64,000 nucleotides of DNA from Flavobacterium swingsii (GCF_900111965.1 NZ_FOJT01000006.1:1-64000); one strand, 5' to 3'; shown: positions 33,408 through 42,370, counted from the first letter of the stretch. Notes: generated by a model from the letters alone, not told the origin. Made by a program: numbers and translations.

Positions 33408-33824
33408 ATGAAAAAAATTATCTTTATAATAACATTTTTCCTTGTTACAGGAAGGTTATTAAGTCAGGCTGAGACAAGTCCAGAATTTACTAAAGAAGAT
33501 TACCTACAAAAGAGTAAAAACCAAAATACGATAGGTTGGGTTTTAGTTTCATCAGGAATTGTAATGACAGTTGTTGGTGCAATTGGATTTAGTAATGGTA
33601 TGGATGATAACGATCAATCTGACTCCGAAACCGATACTTATGGATTTGTAATGCTTGCGGGACCACTTGTAAGCTTAGGAAGTATTCCATTTTTTATTTC
33701 TTCTGGAAGAAATTCAAAAAAATCGATAGCTTTAACTTTAAGTAATCAACCCAATTTTGCATCACAACAATATGCTTTTGTGGTAAGACCAGAACCAAGT
33801 CTAACTTTTAAAATTGTTTTTTAA
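33408..33824 (+). CDS. Small envelope protein, unknown function
   Basis: 138 residues from the ATG at 33408. Signal peptide (KKIIFIITFFLVTGRLLSQ), then a short soluble part and two hydrophobic segments (GWVLVSSGIVMTVVGAIGF and GFVMLAGPLVSLGSIPFFI), a glycine/aspartate loop (NGMDDNDQSDSETDTYG) between them, and a beta-like tail ending in FKIVF. It could be a small outer membrane or lipid-associated protein, but I name no family. No close co-transcribed neighbour; 87 bp to the GlsB gene. Confidence 0.6.
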   Translation: MKKIIFIITFFLVTGRLLSQAETSPEFTKEDYLQKSKNQNTIGWVLVSSGIVMTVVGAIGFSNGMDDNDQSDSETDTYGFVMLAGPLVSLGSIPFFISSGRNSKKSIALTLSNQPNFASQQYAFVVRPEPSLTFKIVF

Positions 33825-33855
33825 TAAAATTGATGTTATCAAAAGATTAAAGAAA

Positions 33856-33885
33856 TTAGTACTATCAAAAAAATCATTATATTTG
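33856..33885 (+). promoter_or_regulatory. Candidate promoter of GlsB-type gene
   Basis: TATATTTG (33878-33885) with TTA 19 bases upstream; the start codon is 26 bases on. Confidence 0.45.
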
Positions 33886-33911
33886 AGTCATAACCTTAAA
33901 AAACTAAAATT

Positions 33912-34199
33912 ATGATGACTTACATTTGGTGGGCTGTTTTTGGCCTAATCGCAGGAGGAATTGCAAAATTAATTATGCCAGGAAAAGATCCAGGAGGGTT
34001 CTTAGTAACGGCAGTTATAGGAATCGCAGGTTCGATAATTGGAGGAACTGTTGGTAATGCACTTGGTTTCGAAAGTGCAGGAAGTAGTAATCTTTTAAGC
34101 ATGGGATTGGTTTTTGCCGTTCTTGGAGCTTTATTAGTTTTATTCGTTTGGAAAAAATTTATTGCTCCAAACTTTTTTAAAGATCAAACGCCACAGTAA
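33912..34199 (+). CDS. GlsB/YeaQ/YmgE family stress-response membrane protein
   Basis: 95-residue inner-membrane protein with three hydrophobic segments rich in glycine (WWAVFGLIAGGIAKLIMPGK, then FLVTAVIGIAGSIIGGTVGN, then MGLVFAVLGALLVLFVW), the transglycosylase-associated (YeaQ) pattern. Family members are small stress-induced membrane proteins of unclear function. The second Met (33915) is an equally possible start. It has its own promoter and converges on the phosphodiesterase gene across a terminator. Confidence 0.88.
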   Translation: MMTYIWWAVFGLIAGGIAKLIMPGKDPGGFLVTAVIGIAGSIIGGTVGNALGFESAGSSNLLSMGLVFAVLGALLVLFVWKKFIAPNFFKDQTPQ

Positions 34200-34215
34200 T
34201 TCTTATTAAATAGTT

Positions 34216-34252
34216 ATAAAAAAACCCGTAAGATTTATTTTTTCGGGTTTTC
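34216..34252. terminator. Terminator between GlsB-type and phosphodiesterase genes
   Basis: AAAACCCG (34221-34228) pairs with CGGGTTTT (34244-34251), with A- and T-runs on either side. The stem overlaps the last codons of the minus-strand gene. Confidence 0.7.
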
Positions 34253-35131
34253 TTTTTTATTGATAATTTCAAAATATCTATTCGGATAATCTGAAATTAA
34301 ACCATCTACTTTTAAATCGATAAGTTTTTGCATATCACTTATTTCATTGACTGTCCAAGGAATTACTCGAATCCTTTTTTTATGCAAAAAAGTAACATTT
34401 TCTTTATTTAGTAAAATATAATCTGGACTATAAACATTGGGTTTAAATCCTAGTATTTTTAGGTTTTCTTCTACAGAAAGATTATTCTCTACCAATAACA
34501 CAGTTTTTATTTTGGTTTTTATTTTGTGTAAATATTGTAATGTTCTTACATCAAAAGACTGTATGTAAACTCGTTTAGAAATTTTTTTATCATCAATAAT
34601 TTTTAATAATAAATCTACAAATTCCTTTGGTTTTGGATGAAAAATGTCATCGCCTTCAATCTCACTTTTGGTTTCAATGTTGTAGAAAATACTTTTGTTT
34701 GGATATTTATTTTTTATATAATTTTCAACACTATCAATCACTTCAGACAAAAGTGGTTTGTAAGTTTTTATTTTTGATTGACTTAAAAACCTTGGATGAA
34801 TTTTAGAACCACAATCGCAATTTCTAATCTGATCATAATTCATTTTATACAAATTGAAAGACTTTTCGTTAGCTTCTGTAATTTCATTTCCATTTATATC
34901 GAAGCAAATTTCGTGTGACAAAAATGGCTCATGCGAGAGTAAAACTTGATTGTCGGCAGAAATAACAACATCGAGTTCGAGCGTTGTAACACCAATATCG
35001 ATGGCTTTTTTCATGGCTTCGATAGAGTTTTCTGGAAGCAAACCACGACAACCTCGATGTCCTTGAATATCGAAATTTTGTGAAAAACAATTTAATGTAA
35101 TCAGACATAAAAGGAAATATAACTTTTTCAT
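34235..35131 (-). CDS. Glycerophosphodiester phosphodiesterase
   Basis: 298 residues with a signal peptide (KKLYFLLCLITLNCFSQ). The GDPD core follows: FDIQGHRGCRGLLPENSIEA with catalytic His and Arg, then TTLELDVVISADNQVLLSHEPF with metal-binding Glu/Asp and the second His. The remaining strands (YNIETKSE, KRVYIQSFDVRTLQYL, VIPWTVNE) complete the TIM barrel. It hydrolyses glycerophosphodiesters to glycerol-3-phosphate and an alcohol, here in the periplasm. It starts one base after the cysteine desulfurase gene ends, so they share a transcript, although their functions look unrelated. Confidence 0.92.
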   Translation of the reverse strand: MKKLYFLLCLITLNCFSQNFDIQGHRGCRGLLPENSIEAMKKAIDIGVTTLELDVVISADNQVLLSHEPFLSHEICFDINGNEITEANEKSFNLYKMNYDQIRNCDCGSKIHPRFLSQSKIKTYKPLLSEVIDSVENYIKNKYPNKSIFYNIETKSEIEGDDIFHPKPKEFVDLLLKIIDDKKISKRVYIQSFDVRTLQYLHKIKTKIKTVLLVENNLSVEENLKILGFKPNVYSPDYILLNKENVTFLHKKRIRVIPWTVNEISDMQKLIDLKVDGLISDYPNRYFEIINKKENPKK

Positions 35132-35132
35132 T

Positions 35133-36260
35133 TTATAACAATTTCAAGTTTTTTATGAAATAATCAATATCTTCTGTTGTATTATAATGGCTGAACGAAA
35201 TTCGTAAACTTGGTTTTTTTAAATCTTCCTTCGAGAGAATTTCGGCTAAAACATGCGACGGTTTTACACTTCCTGACTGGCAAGCACTTCCGCGAGAAAC
35301 AGCAATACCTTTCATATCTAAATTAAACAAAATCATCGAAGTTTTTTCTTCAGAAAAAGGCAAAATAACATTCAATACATTATAAAATGTTTCTTTCGGA
35401 TTTCCGTTAAATTTCACTTCCGTAAAATGAGATTTTAATTGAGAAATGGTATACTCTTTTAACTCAGTAATATATTTTTCTTCTTCGGATAAATGCAAAT
35501 AGGATAATTCGAGCGCTTTTGCCATTCCTACAATATTATGTACACTTTCGGTTCCTGCTCGCATTCCTTTTTCTTGTTCTCCGCCCAATAATATGGGATT
35601 TAAAACAATTCCTTTTCGGATAAATGCAAAACCAATTCCTTTTGGGCCATGAAATTTATGAGCACTTGCAACAAGAAAATCTATTGGTGTTTCTTGTAAA
35701 TCGAAGGTTGTTTTTCCAACCGATTGTACCGTATCAGTATGAAAATAAGCTTGGTATTGTTTGCATATTTTGGCAACTCTGTTCAAATTAAGAACAGTTC
35801 CAATTTCATTATTTACGTGCATCAAACTCACGAGTGTTTTTCCATCCGTTGAAAGTAAATCCGAAAGATGAACTAAATCTATCTCGCCCGAAGGTAAAAT
35901 ATTTACATAATCGATTCGAATATCATTCAGTTTTTGTAGAATTTGAACTGTATGCAAAACGGCATGATGCTCTATTTTACTTGTAATTATTCGATTTATT
36001 TTTAAATCTCTAATACAAGACTGAATAATAAAATTATTTGCTTCGGTGCCGCAAGAAGTAAAAATAATTTCTTGTGCGGAACAATTAAGGTTTTTTGCAA
36101 TACCTTTTCGAGAAAGCTCAACTAAGTTTTTCGAATGACGACCAAAAGCGTGTGTAGATGACGGATTTCCGTAATCATTCATCAATACTTGAGTCATTTC
36201 TGCAATAACTTCCGGTCGAAGTGGCGTAGTCGAGGCGTTGTCTAAATATACTTTTTTCAT
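35133..36260 (-). CDS. Cysteine desulfurase (NifS/IscS-like)
   Basis: 375-residue PLP enzyme of the class V aminotransferase family. Landmarks: N-terminal YLDNASTTPLRPEV, the nucleotide-like loop GNPSSTHAFGR, HTDTVQSVGK, the PLP lysine in SAHKFHGPKG, and the active cysteine loop SRGSACQSGSVKPSHVL near the C terminus. It takes sulfur from L-cysteine, giving alanine and an enzyme persulfide for iron-sulfur clusters or tRNA thiolation. No IscU or tRNA-thiolation partner is adjacent, so its acceptor is unknown and SufS or IscS roles cannot be separated. Its start lies 66 bp from that of the divergent phosphoesterase gene. Confidence 0.93.
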   Translation of the reverse strand: MKKVYLDNASTTPLRPEVIAEMTQVLMNDYGNPSSTHAFGRHSKNLVELSRKGIAKNLNCSAQEIIFTSCGTEANNFIIQSCIRDLKINRIITSKIEHHAVLHTVQILQKLNDIRIDYVNILPSGEIDLVHLSDLLSTDGKTLVSLMHVNNEIGTVLNLNRVAKICKQYQAYFHTDTVQSVGKTTFDLQETPIDFLVASAHKFHGPKGIGFAFIRKGIVLNPILLGGEQEKGMRAGTESVHNIVGMAKALELSYLHLSEEEKYITELKEYTISQLKSHFTEVKFNGNPKETFYNVLNVILPFSEEKTSMILFNLDMKGIAVSRGSACQSGSVKPSHVLAEILSKEDLKKPSLRISFSHYNTTEDIDYFIKNLKLL

Positions 36261-36326
36261 TGTGACAAATATACTAATTTTAAATTTTTAGTATAGCTTT
36301 GTAATCTAGTTTCATAAAATTTCCTT

Positions 36327-36821
36327 TTGAAAAAAATTCTTTTACTTTCCGATACACACAGTCATATTGACGATACTATTTTAAAATATGTAAATCTTGC
36401 CGATGAGGTTTGGCACGCCGGCGATATTGGCGATTTATTGGTTACAGATACTTTGAAAAAGCACAAACCTTTGCGAGCTGTTTTTGGCAATATAGACGAC
36501 GCAAAAGCAAGGCTAGATTTTCCTTTGCACAATCGTTTTATGTGCGAAGGTGTTGCTGTTTGGATAACGCATATTGGTGGTTATCCTGGAAAATACAATC
36601 CTAATATTAGGGAAGAATTACAGCAAAACCCGCCAAAATTATTCATTTGCGGACATTCTCATATACTAAAAGTGCAGTTTGACAAAAAGCTTAACTTATT
36701 ACACATGAATCCAGGCGCTTGTGGCAAAAGTGGTTTTCATACGGTGAGAACCATGTTGCGGTTTGTGATTGATGGCGATAAAATAAAAGATTTAGAAATT
36801 ATCGAGTTGGGAAGTAAGTAG
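36327..36821 (+). CDS. Metallophosphoesterase, YfcE/MJ0936 type
   Basis: 164-residue phosphodiesterase of the small calcineurin-like type. Metal ligands are visible in order: LLSDTHSHID, EVWHAGDIGD, VFGNIDDAKA, HIGGYPGKY and FICGHSHILK. Such proteins hydrolyse phosphodiester or nucleotide-like substrates in the cytosol; the natural substrate is not known. The start codon is TTG (36327): an in-frame stop (TAA at 36315) lies just upstream and no ATG or GTG is available near the conserved N terminus. A partial duplication of its 3' end follows the gene. Confidence 0.85.
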   Translation: MKKILLLSDTHSHIDDTILKYVNLADEVWHAGDIGDLLVTDTLKKHKPLRAVFGNIDDAKARLDFPLHNRFMCEGVAVWITHIGGYPGKYNPNIREELQQNPPKLFICGHSHILKVQFDKKLNLLHMNPGACGKSGFHTVRTMLRFVIDGDKIKDLEIIELGSK

Positions 36822-36879
36822 TGGCTTCGACTTCGCTCAGCCTGACAAAATATGGTATTATCGAGTTTGGAAGTAAATA
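36798..36879 (+). repeat. Short insertion flanked by 23-bp direct repeat
   Basis: 36798-36820 and 36857-36879 are the same 23 bases with two mismatches. The first copy is the last codons and stop of the phosphoesterase gene. The 36 bases between contain TTCGACTTCGCTCAGCCTGA, a piece of a repeat common in Bacteroidetes intergenic DNA. Confidence 0.8.
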
Positions 36880-36912
36880 ATTGTCTATTTTTTAATCTTT
36901 AATAAATAAAAA

Positions 36913-38703
36913 TTAAGAAGCTTTATGCAGTAATGTTTTTATAATAATTGTAGTTCCTTGACCAATTTTAGATTTAATTTTCATATCTCCTTGCATATTT
37001 TTTATCCTTGCACGAATTTGAGTAATACCAAATCCATCAGACATACTAATATTTTTCGAATCGAAACCAATACCATTATCTTCGATTGTAATGACTAGTT
37101 TACCGTCAATTTCTTCTAACAATAATTTAGATTTTGATGCTTTGCTGTGTTTCATTACATTATTTAGTAATTCGGAAACGATAAAAAACATTTTTGTTTC
37201 AAACTCCCCATTAAACCTTCGGTCATTTGCTAAAGTAGAATGAAAATTAAATTGTACGAGTGAATTTGTATTGTTTTCGCAGAGATCTTTTAAAGCAAAT
37301 TGCAAACCAAATTTCACTAATAATGGTGGTACTAATTCATGTGATAAATCTCTTACTTTGTCATGAGCATCTTTTAGCAAAGCCCTTGTTTTTTTCAAAT
37401 CGGTAACTTGTTCCTTCGTTAAGCTACTTTCAAAAGCGGACAGATGTAATCCTACCGATGATAAAACAGCACTCACATGGTCGTGTAAAACGGCAGATAT
37501 TTTGTTTCGCTCTTCGTCTTGCCCATCGAGTGTGGCACTAATAATTTTGTATTGTAACTTGGTATCTATATCTTTTAGTTTACCTTTTTGTTTTAATAAT
37601 AAATTTTGATAATAGAAATAGAAAATAAATCCAGCCAGAATAAACAAAGAAGCAAATAATAGTAGCAATTTCTGATTTTTTTCTTGTTTTTCAAGAATAG
37701 CTTTTTCTTTTTCTTTAAACTCGTTTTCGACCTTATTTATAGCATATTTTATTTCAATTTCTTGGTTAGACTTGTACAGGTTTGCATTTTTTTCGTCTAG
37801 TAAGTCTAAATATTTGTTATTGTATGAGTAAGCATTCTTATAATCGCCTAATTTTTCGTAAGCATAAGAAATATTCAAATAAGCTTGGGATAAATCCATG
37901 GAGTTTTCTCCATTTGGAAACATTTTGATGATATCTAGGTATTCTTGTTTTGATTTTTCGTAGTCTTTCTCAACGGTCATATAATAAACGCCTAAATTAT
38001 TTTTGCCACTTGCTATTAAAGCCTTATCACCAATTTTTAATGCAATAGTATAAGAACTGTCTAAATGTTTTTTTGCTTTTATATTATTGTTTTTAGAAGT
38101 ATAATAGTTATAAAAATTATTCTGATTAAGTGCTATATCTCTTAGGTTTTTAGATTTTTTAGTATAAAAATCTACTTTGTTTAGATAGTATAAAGTACTA
38201 TCTGATTGGGTCTCGAAGAATATTTTAGTAAGACCTTGGTTTGTTTTTATTAGTAAATCATTATTTTTTAGTTGTAAGGCTATTTTATTTGCTTTGTGCA
38301 AATATTTTTTTCCTTTAGTATATTCGAAAATTATTCCGTTTATATTACCGATGCCTCTATATACGAGTGCTTGTTTTTCTAATAAATGATTTGTTTCGGC
38401 AATGTTTCGTGCTTCATAAAGTGTTTTTATCGTGTTTACCATATCATTAAAACTTCGGTACACCTCCGATTTTTGAATCATCATGTCACAATAAGCCGCA
38501 TAATTTTTAGTTTCTAAATAATAGTCTGATTTTTTGCGAGCATAATCTAATGCTTTTATCAAGTTGTTTTTTTCGATATAATAAGACACAGAATCGGTTT
38601 TGGTTTTCTCCCCAAAACTTTGGGACTGAAAACCAAAACAGAATTGACTAGCTACTAAAAAAAGTGCTAGTAATAATTTATATGTATTTTTTTTAAAGTG
38701 CAA
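36913..38703 (-). CDS. TPR-containing sensor histidine kinase
   Basis: 596 residues. A signal-like N terminus (KLLLALFLVASQFCFGFQ) leads to a periplasmic region of tetratricopeptide-like helices (about 30-330), a coiled segment, one membrane helix (about 345-365), then a HisKA_3-type dimer domain with the phosphoacceptor His in EERNKISAVLHDHVSAVL, and an HATPase domain with VSELLNNVMKHSK (N box), IEDNGIGFD (G1) and GFGITQIRARIKNMQGD. This type pairs with LuxR-type response regulators. Here the regulator is two genes upstream on the same strand, with a 94-residue protein between, whose 3' end overlaps the kinase start by 11 bases. Confidence 0.92.
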   Translation of the reverse strand: MHFKKNTYKLLLALFLVASQFCFGFQSQSFGEKTKTDSVSYYIEKNNLIKALDYARKKSDYYLETKNYAAYCDMMIQKSEVYRSFNDMVNTIKTLYEARNIAETNHLLEKQALVYRGIGNINGIIFEYTKGKKYLHKANKIALQLKNNDLLIKTNQGLTKIFFETQSDSTLYYLNKVDFYTKKSKNLRDIALNQNNFYNYYTSKNNNIKAKKHLDSSYTIALKIGDKALIASGKNNLGVYYMTVEKDYEKSKQEYLDIIKMFPNGENSMDLSQAYLNISYAYEKLGDYKNAYSYNNKYLDLLDEKNANLYKSNQEIEIKYAINKVENEFKEKEKAILEKQEKNQKLLLLFASLFILAGFIFYFYYQNLLLKQKGKLKDIDTKLQYKIISATLDGQDEERNKISAVLHDHVSAVLSSVGLHLSAFESSLTKEQVTDLKKTRALLKDAHDKVRDLSHELVPPLLVKFGLQFALKDLCENNTNSLVQFNFHSTLANDRRFNGEFETKMFFIVSELLNNVMKHSKASKSKLLLEEIDGKLVITIEDNGIGFDSKNISMSDGFGITQIRARIKNMQGDMKIKSKIGQGTTIIIKTLLHKAS

Positions 38704-38977
38704 AGGTACCAGAAGGTTTTTTAAGTATTACTCCAGAGTATTTGTACTGCTCGAAATTAGCAATCAATTTGTTGTTAAGGATAGGTACAGTTTCTTTGCA
38801 ACCTACAAAAGTGGTAGAGGGTTGGGTTTCTCCAGGATTTAGTTTTATATCTATTTTGTAACTTGTAGCCGAAGGCGTAAGAACATAAAAACAATTGTCC
38901 GGAATTTCGAAACAAATTTCAAAATCGTCTGCGTTTACTTTACTAAAAGAAAACAATCCTAGCATGTCATAAGTCAT
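38693..38977 (-). CDS. Small protein between regulator and kinase, unknown function
   Basis: 94 residues (an ATG four codons in, at 38965, is an alternative start). No signal peptide or membrane helix; predicted mostly beta, with DDFEICFEIPDNCFYVLTP, KIDIKLNPGETQPSTTFVG and SGVILKKPSGTFAL. It does not match a family I know. The gene overlaps the kinase by 11 bases and lies 18 bases after the response regulator, so all three are expressed together. A cytosolic connector or ligand sensor is possible, but this is inference. Confidence 0.7.
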   Translation of the reverse strand: MTYDMLGLFSFSKVNADDFEICFEIPDNCFYVLTPSATSYKIDIKLNPGETQPSTTFVGCKETVPILNNKLIANFEQYKYSGVILKKPSGTFAL

Positions 38978-38995
38978 AGTGTGTAATTTTATTGG

Positions 38996-39670
38996 TTAAT
39001 TAGTTATTAAGTTATGTTTTGCAGCAAAAATGACAAGCCCAACAGAGCTTTTTACATTTAGCTTTTTCATTAAGTTTTTGCGATGTGTTTCTACCGTGTT
39101 TACACTAATATTTAGCGAATCACTAATGTATTTTCCGCTTCTTTCTTGGCTAATTAGTTTTAAGATTTCTAATTCCCTAGTGGTTATACTAGAAATTAAA
39201 TCTTCGGTATTTAATGCCTGATTGTGGTCGTTATGATTTCCAGTATAAATATTAAATATCTTATCTTTTATAGTATCAGAAAAATATTGATTTCCATAAG
39301 CAACAGTTGTTATAGCATCTATAATATTTTCGCCTGCACATTGTTTTGTGAGATAACCGCTAGCACCTAGTTTTATAACCTCCTTTATTAGTTTTGCATC
39401 ATCATAACTAGATAAAATAATGACTTTACAGGGAAATCCGGCTTCGTTCATTTCTCGTAATACTTGTATGCCATCTTTCTCGGGCATATTTATATCCATA
39501 ATAAGGATATCGGCTTTATTTCTTACGACTCTATCTACTAGACCTTCCCCGTTTAGCGAGAAACCGACCACTTCAAAATCTGAATTGGTTTTTAGTACGG
39601 CCAGTATACCATCTATAAGTACTTGATGGTCATCTGCTAAATGTATTTTTATTTTGTTTTCCATTTTCAT
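38996..39670 (-). CDS. LuxR/NarL-type response regulator
   Basis: 224 residues (a second Met, 39664, may be the start). Receiver domain about 5-125 with DDHQ, phosphoacceptor Asp 59 in ILIMDINMPEKDG, and a conserved Lys in SGYLTKQCAGE. The GerE-type helix-turn-helix is at about 160-224 (ITTRELEILKLISQERSGK, ISVNTVETHRKNLMKKLN). It is phosphorylated by the TPR kinase in the same operon and probably controls its own genes; a perfect 22-bp palindrome lies 64 bases upstream of its start. Confidence 0.93.
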   Translation of the reverse strand: MKMENKIKIHLADDHQVLIDGILAVLKTNSDFEVVGFSLNGEGLVDRVVRNKADILIMDINMPEKDGIQVLREMNEAGFPCKVIILSSYDDAKLIKEVIKLGASGYLTKQCAGENIIDAITTVAYGNQYFSDTIKDKIFNIYTGNHNDHNQALNTEDLISSITTRELEILKLISQERSGKYISDSLNISVNTVETHRKNLMKKLNVKSSVGLVIFAAKHNLITN

Positions 39671-39733
39671 ATTAATATTTTCAAATATATACGATTATAA
39701 AGTTACGTGAAATACCTAAAATTAATGATTTTT

Positions 39734-39755
39734 ATCTAACTAAATTTAGTTAGAT
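39734..39755. promoter_or_regulatory. Perfect 22-bp palindrome upstream of the response regulator
   Basis: ATCTAACTAAA followed at once by its exact reverse complement TTTAGTTAGAT, 64 bases before the regulator gene. It would suit a dimeric DNA-binding protein such as a phosphorylated LuxR-type regulator. No T-run follows it, so it is not a typical terminator. Confidence 0.55.
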
Positions 39756-39878
39756 GGAGAAATATTTTCTTCATAAGATGCATTGAAAAGGTACAATGTT
39801 TAAAAAACTATAAATAATAGAAATAGTCGTATCCAATCTATATTAAAAATAACATTGAAAACAGACACTACTAAAACA

Positions 39879-39911
39879 AAAAATCCGTCTCAATTTCTTG
39901 AAACGGATTCT
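39879..39911 (-). terminator. Terminator after DUF4293 gene
   Basis: On the minus strand GAATCCGTTTCA/TGAGACGGATT then Ts (reading from 39911 to 39879). Confidence 0.75.
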
Positions 39912-39940
39912 CCTCGCACTAATAAACTAAGATGAAAGGT

Positions 39941-40351
39941 TTATCTCAATCGATCCACAGATTTTACGAGATCTTCGTCTTTCTTGATGGCTTTATTGGC
40001 CAAAACCAATAAAAAGATAGCAACAATAGGAAGAAACATCCCAATACCCTTCTCCGAAACCGTAGTTTCTCCAGATACAGTTAGTGTACGATACACAAAT
40101 AATCCTAGTAAAATTAAGTTTAATATTATATTCAATCTGTTCATCACAAATTGCTGTTGTCTTTTTTTAAACGAAAGTAAACTAACCAATGATAAGGCAG
40201 TACTTAATCCAAATAGCGCAGTATATTTCATGTCGTTCATAAAGTAAACAATTTCGCCATTTTCTAATTTCCATAAATGAAAAACAAAAGGAAGCGCACC
40301 AGTTACTATAAAAGCAAGTAATAAATAAATACTTTGTATTCTTTGAATCAT
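39941..40351 (-). CDS. DUF4293 membrane protein
   Basis: 136-residue inner-membrane protein with four helices, beginning MIQRIQSIYLLLAFIVTGAL as DUF4293 members do. A short periplasmic or cytosolic loop with the ELENGEIVYFMND-like sequence follows the first helix, and a charged tail (KAIKKDEDLVKSVDRLR) ends it. The family is found almost only in Bacteroidetes and its function is unknown. It diverges from rho, a neighbourhood seen often in this group. Confidence 0.88.
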   Translation of the reverse strand: MIQRIQSIYLLLAFIVTGALPFVFHLWKLENGEIVYFMNDMKYTALFGLSTALSLVSLLSFKKRQQQFVMNRLNIILNLILLGLFVYRTLTVSGETTVSEKGIGMFLPIVAIFLLVLANKAIKKDEDLVKSVDRLR

Positions 40352-40529
40352 TATAAATCTTATATTATAAAGACAAAAATATATTTTCTTTTTATAAAAA
40401 ACTATTGTTTACTCAAAAAAAAAGTGTAATATTGCCATAAGAATCCGTAAGCACTTCATACTTCGGAAAATAAGATTCAAAAAAAATCATTCGCATTTTA
40501 TCCCAAATAATTAATTCACACATCATTTT

Positions 40530-42263
40530 ATGTTTGATATTTCTGTTTTAAAAGAAATGAAGCTCACTGAGCTACAAGAAATTGCAAAAGTTGCTAAAAT
40601 TGCAAAATTCAAGACGTTAAAAAAAGACGAACTTGTTTACCAAATATTAGATTACCAAGCAGCAAACCCCGAAAAAATAGCTCCAATTGTTCCAGAAACT
40701 ACTCCTGTAGTTGATGAAAAACCAAAAAGAGCAAGGATTGTCGAGCCTAAAGTTGCAAAAACAATTACGCCAAAAGCAGTTGTAACGCCACCAGTTCAGC
40801 AAGAAGTAATCTCTTTTGAAGTAGCAAAAATCGAAACAACCCCAGAATTAGAAAAACCAGTTGTCGAAGCAATACAAAAACAACGTCCGCCAAAAGTAAT
40901 TCGTTTTACAAAAGACGAAAATAATGTGACTAAAGTTGATAATTCGCATAGAAATAAAAAAATAGTTAAACCTGTAATTGCTCCAACAACTACAGATGAA
41001 GTAGCTTCGGAAGCACCAGAAAATGCAGAGCCAGTTCAAAAAGAAAAGCCTGTAAATCCGAATCCAAATCAAAAAAACCCGAATCAAAACCCGAATCAAA
41101 ATCCAAACGCAAAGCATAAAAATAATTTTAGAGAACCAGATTATGAGTTCGAAGGAATTATAGAAAGTGAAGGCGTTCTAGAAATGATGCCTGATGGTTA
41201 CGGTTTCTTGCGTTCGTCAGATTATAATTATTTGGCTTCGCCCGATGATATTTATTTATCGACTTCACAAGTACGTTTGTTTGGTTTAAAAACGGGAGAT
41301 ACTGTAAAAGGTGTTGTTCGTCCTCCAAAAGAAGGAGAAAAATATTTTCCTTTAGTTAGAGTTCTAAAAATAAACGGACATGATCCGCAAGTAGTTCGTG
41401 ACAGAGTTTCTTTCGAACACTTAACACCAATATTTCCAACAGAAAAATTCCGTTTGGCCGAAAAAGGAAGTTCAATTTCGACTCGTATTATCGACTTGTT
41501 TTCTCCAATTGGAAAAGGACAACGTGGTATGATTGTAGCACAACCAAAAACGGGTAAAACCATGTTGCTTAAGGAAATTGCCAATGCTATCGCAGCCAAT
41601 CATCCAGAAGTATATTTAATTGTTTTATTAATAGATGAAAGACCAGAAGAGGTTACCGATATGCAACGTAGTGTGCGTGGCGAAGTAGTAGCTTCTACCT
41701 TTGATAGAGAACCACAAGAACACGTAAAAATCGCCAATATTGTACTGGAAAAAGCAAAACGTTTGGTCGAATGTGGTCATGATGTAGTGATACTTTTAGA
41801 TTCAATTACACGTTTGGCAAGAGCTTACAATACTGTACAACCAGCATCTGGAAAAGTATTAAGTGGTGGTGTAGATGCTAATGCATTGCAAAAACCAAAA
41901 CGTTTCTTCGGAGCAGCTCGTAATGTAGAAAATGGTGGTTCGTTAAGTATTATCGCAACAGCACTTACAGAAACAGGTTCTAAAATGGACGAAGTTATCT
42001 TCGAAGAATTTAAAGGAACTGGTAATATGGAATTACAATTGGATCGTAAAATTGCGAACCGTCGTATTTTCCCAGCTATCGATTTAACGTCTTCAAGTAC
42101 GCGTCGTGATGATTTATTATTAGATGAAAAAACAATCCAGCGTATGTGGATTATGAGAAAATATCTTGCCGATATGAATCCTGTAGAAGCAATGGAATTT
42201 ATAAATGACCGATTCAAGAAAACCAGAAACAACGAAGAGTTCCTGATTTCGATGAATGATTAG
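40530..42263 (+). CDS. rho: Transcription termination factor Rho
   Basis: 577 residues, longer than the usual 420 because of an N-terminal insert. Order: SAP-like helices (about 1-45, [20 protein letters not shown]), a low-complexity charged and Pro-rich stretch, an Asn/Pro/Gln-rich run (about 172-190, NPNQNPN repeats), the RNA-binding domain (about 205-275) with [16 protein letters not shown], then the ATPase: Walker A in [29 protein letters not shown] (Walker B), and the Q/R loop [21 protein letters not shown]. It forms a hexameric RNA translocase that ends transcription. Long disordered Rho inserts are normal in Bacteroidetes. It stands alone and shares a nested hairpin terminator with yaaA. 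Confidence 0.97.
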   Translation: MFDISVLKEMKLTELQEIAKVAKIAKFKTLKKDELVYQILDYQAANPEKIAPIVPETTPVVDEKPKRARIVEPKVAKTITPKAVVTPPVQQEVISFEVAKIETTPELEKPVVEAIQKQRPPKVIRFTKDENNVTKVDNSHRNKKIVKPVIAPTTTDEVASEAPENAEPVQKEKPVNPNPNQKNPNQNPNQNPNAKHKNNFREPDYEFEGIIESEGVLEMMPDGYGFLRSSDYNYLASPDDIYLSTSQVRLFGLKTGDTVKGVVRPPKEGEKYFPLVRVLKINGHDPQVVRDRVSFEHLTPIFPTEKFRLAEKGSSISTRIIDLFSPIGKGQRGMIVAQPKTGKTMLLKEIANAIAANHPEVYLIVLLIDERPEEVTDMQRSVRGEVVASTFDREPQEHVKIANIVLEKAKRLVECGHDVVILLDSITRLARAYNTVQPASGKVLSGGVDANALQKPKRFFGAARNVENGGSLSIIATALTETGSKMDEVIFEEFKGTGNMELQLDRKIANRRIFPAIDLTSSSTRRDDLLLDEKTIQRMWIMRKYLADMNPVEAMEFINDRFKKTRNNEEFLISMND

Positions 42264-42270
42264 GTTTTAA

Positions 42271-42370
42271 CGCAAAAGGCACAAAAGTAAAAAGCTCACA
42301 AAGGAATTTAAAATCCTTGTGAGCTTTTTTTATTTTTTTAGGCTTTGATAAATCTTTTGTGCCTTTTGTG
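42271..42370. terminator. Nested inverted repeat between rho and yaaA
   Basis: Inner hairpin AAAGCTCACAAGGATTTTAA-like: AAAGCTCACAAAGGA pairs with TCCTTGTGAGCTTT plus T-run. Outside it, CGCAAAAGGCACAAAAG (42271-42287) pairs 16 of 17 with CTTTTGTGCCTTTTGTG (42354-42370). It can end transcription from both convergent genes. Confidence 0.8.
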
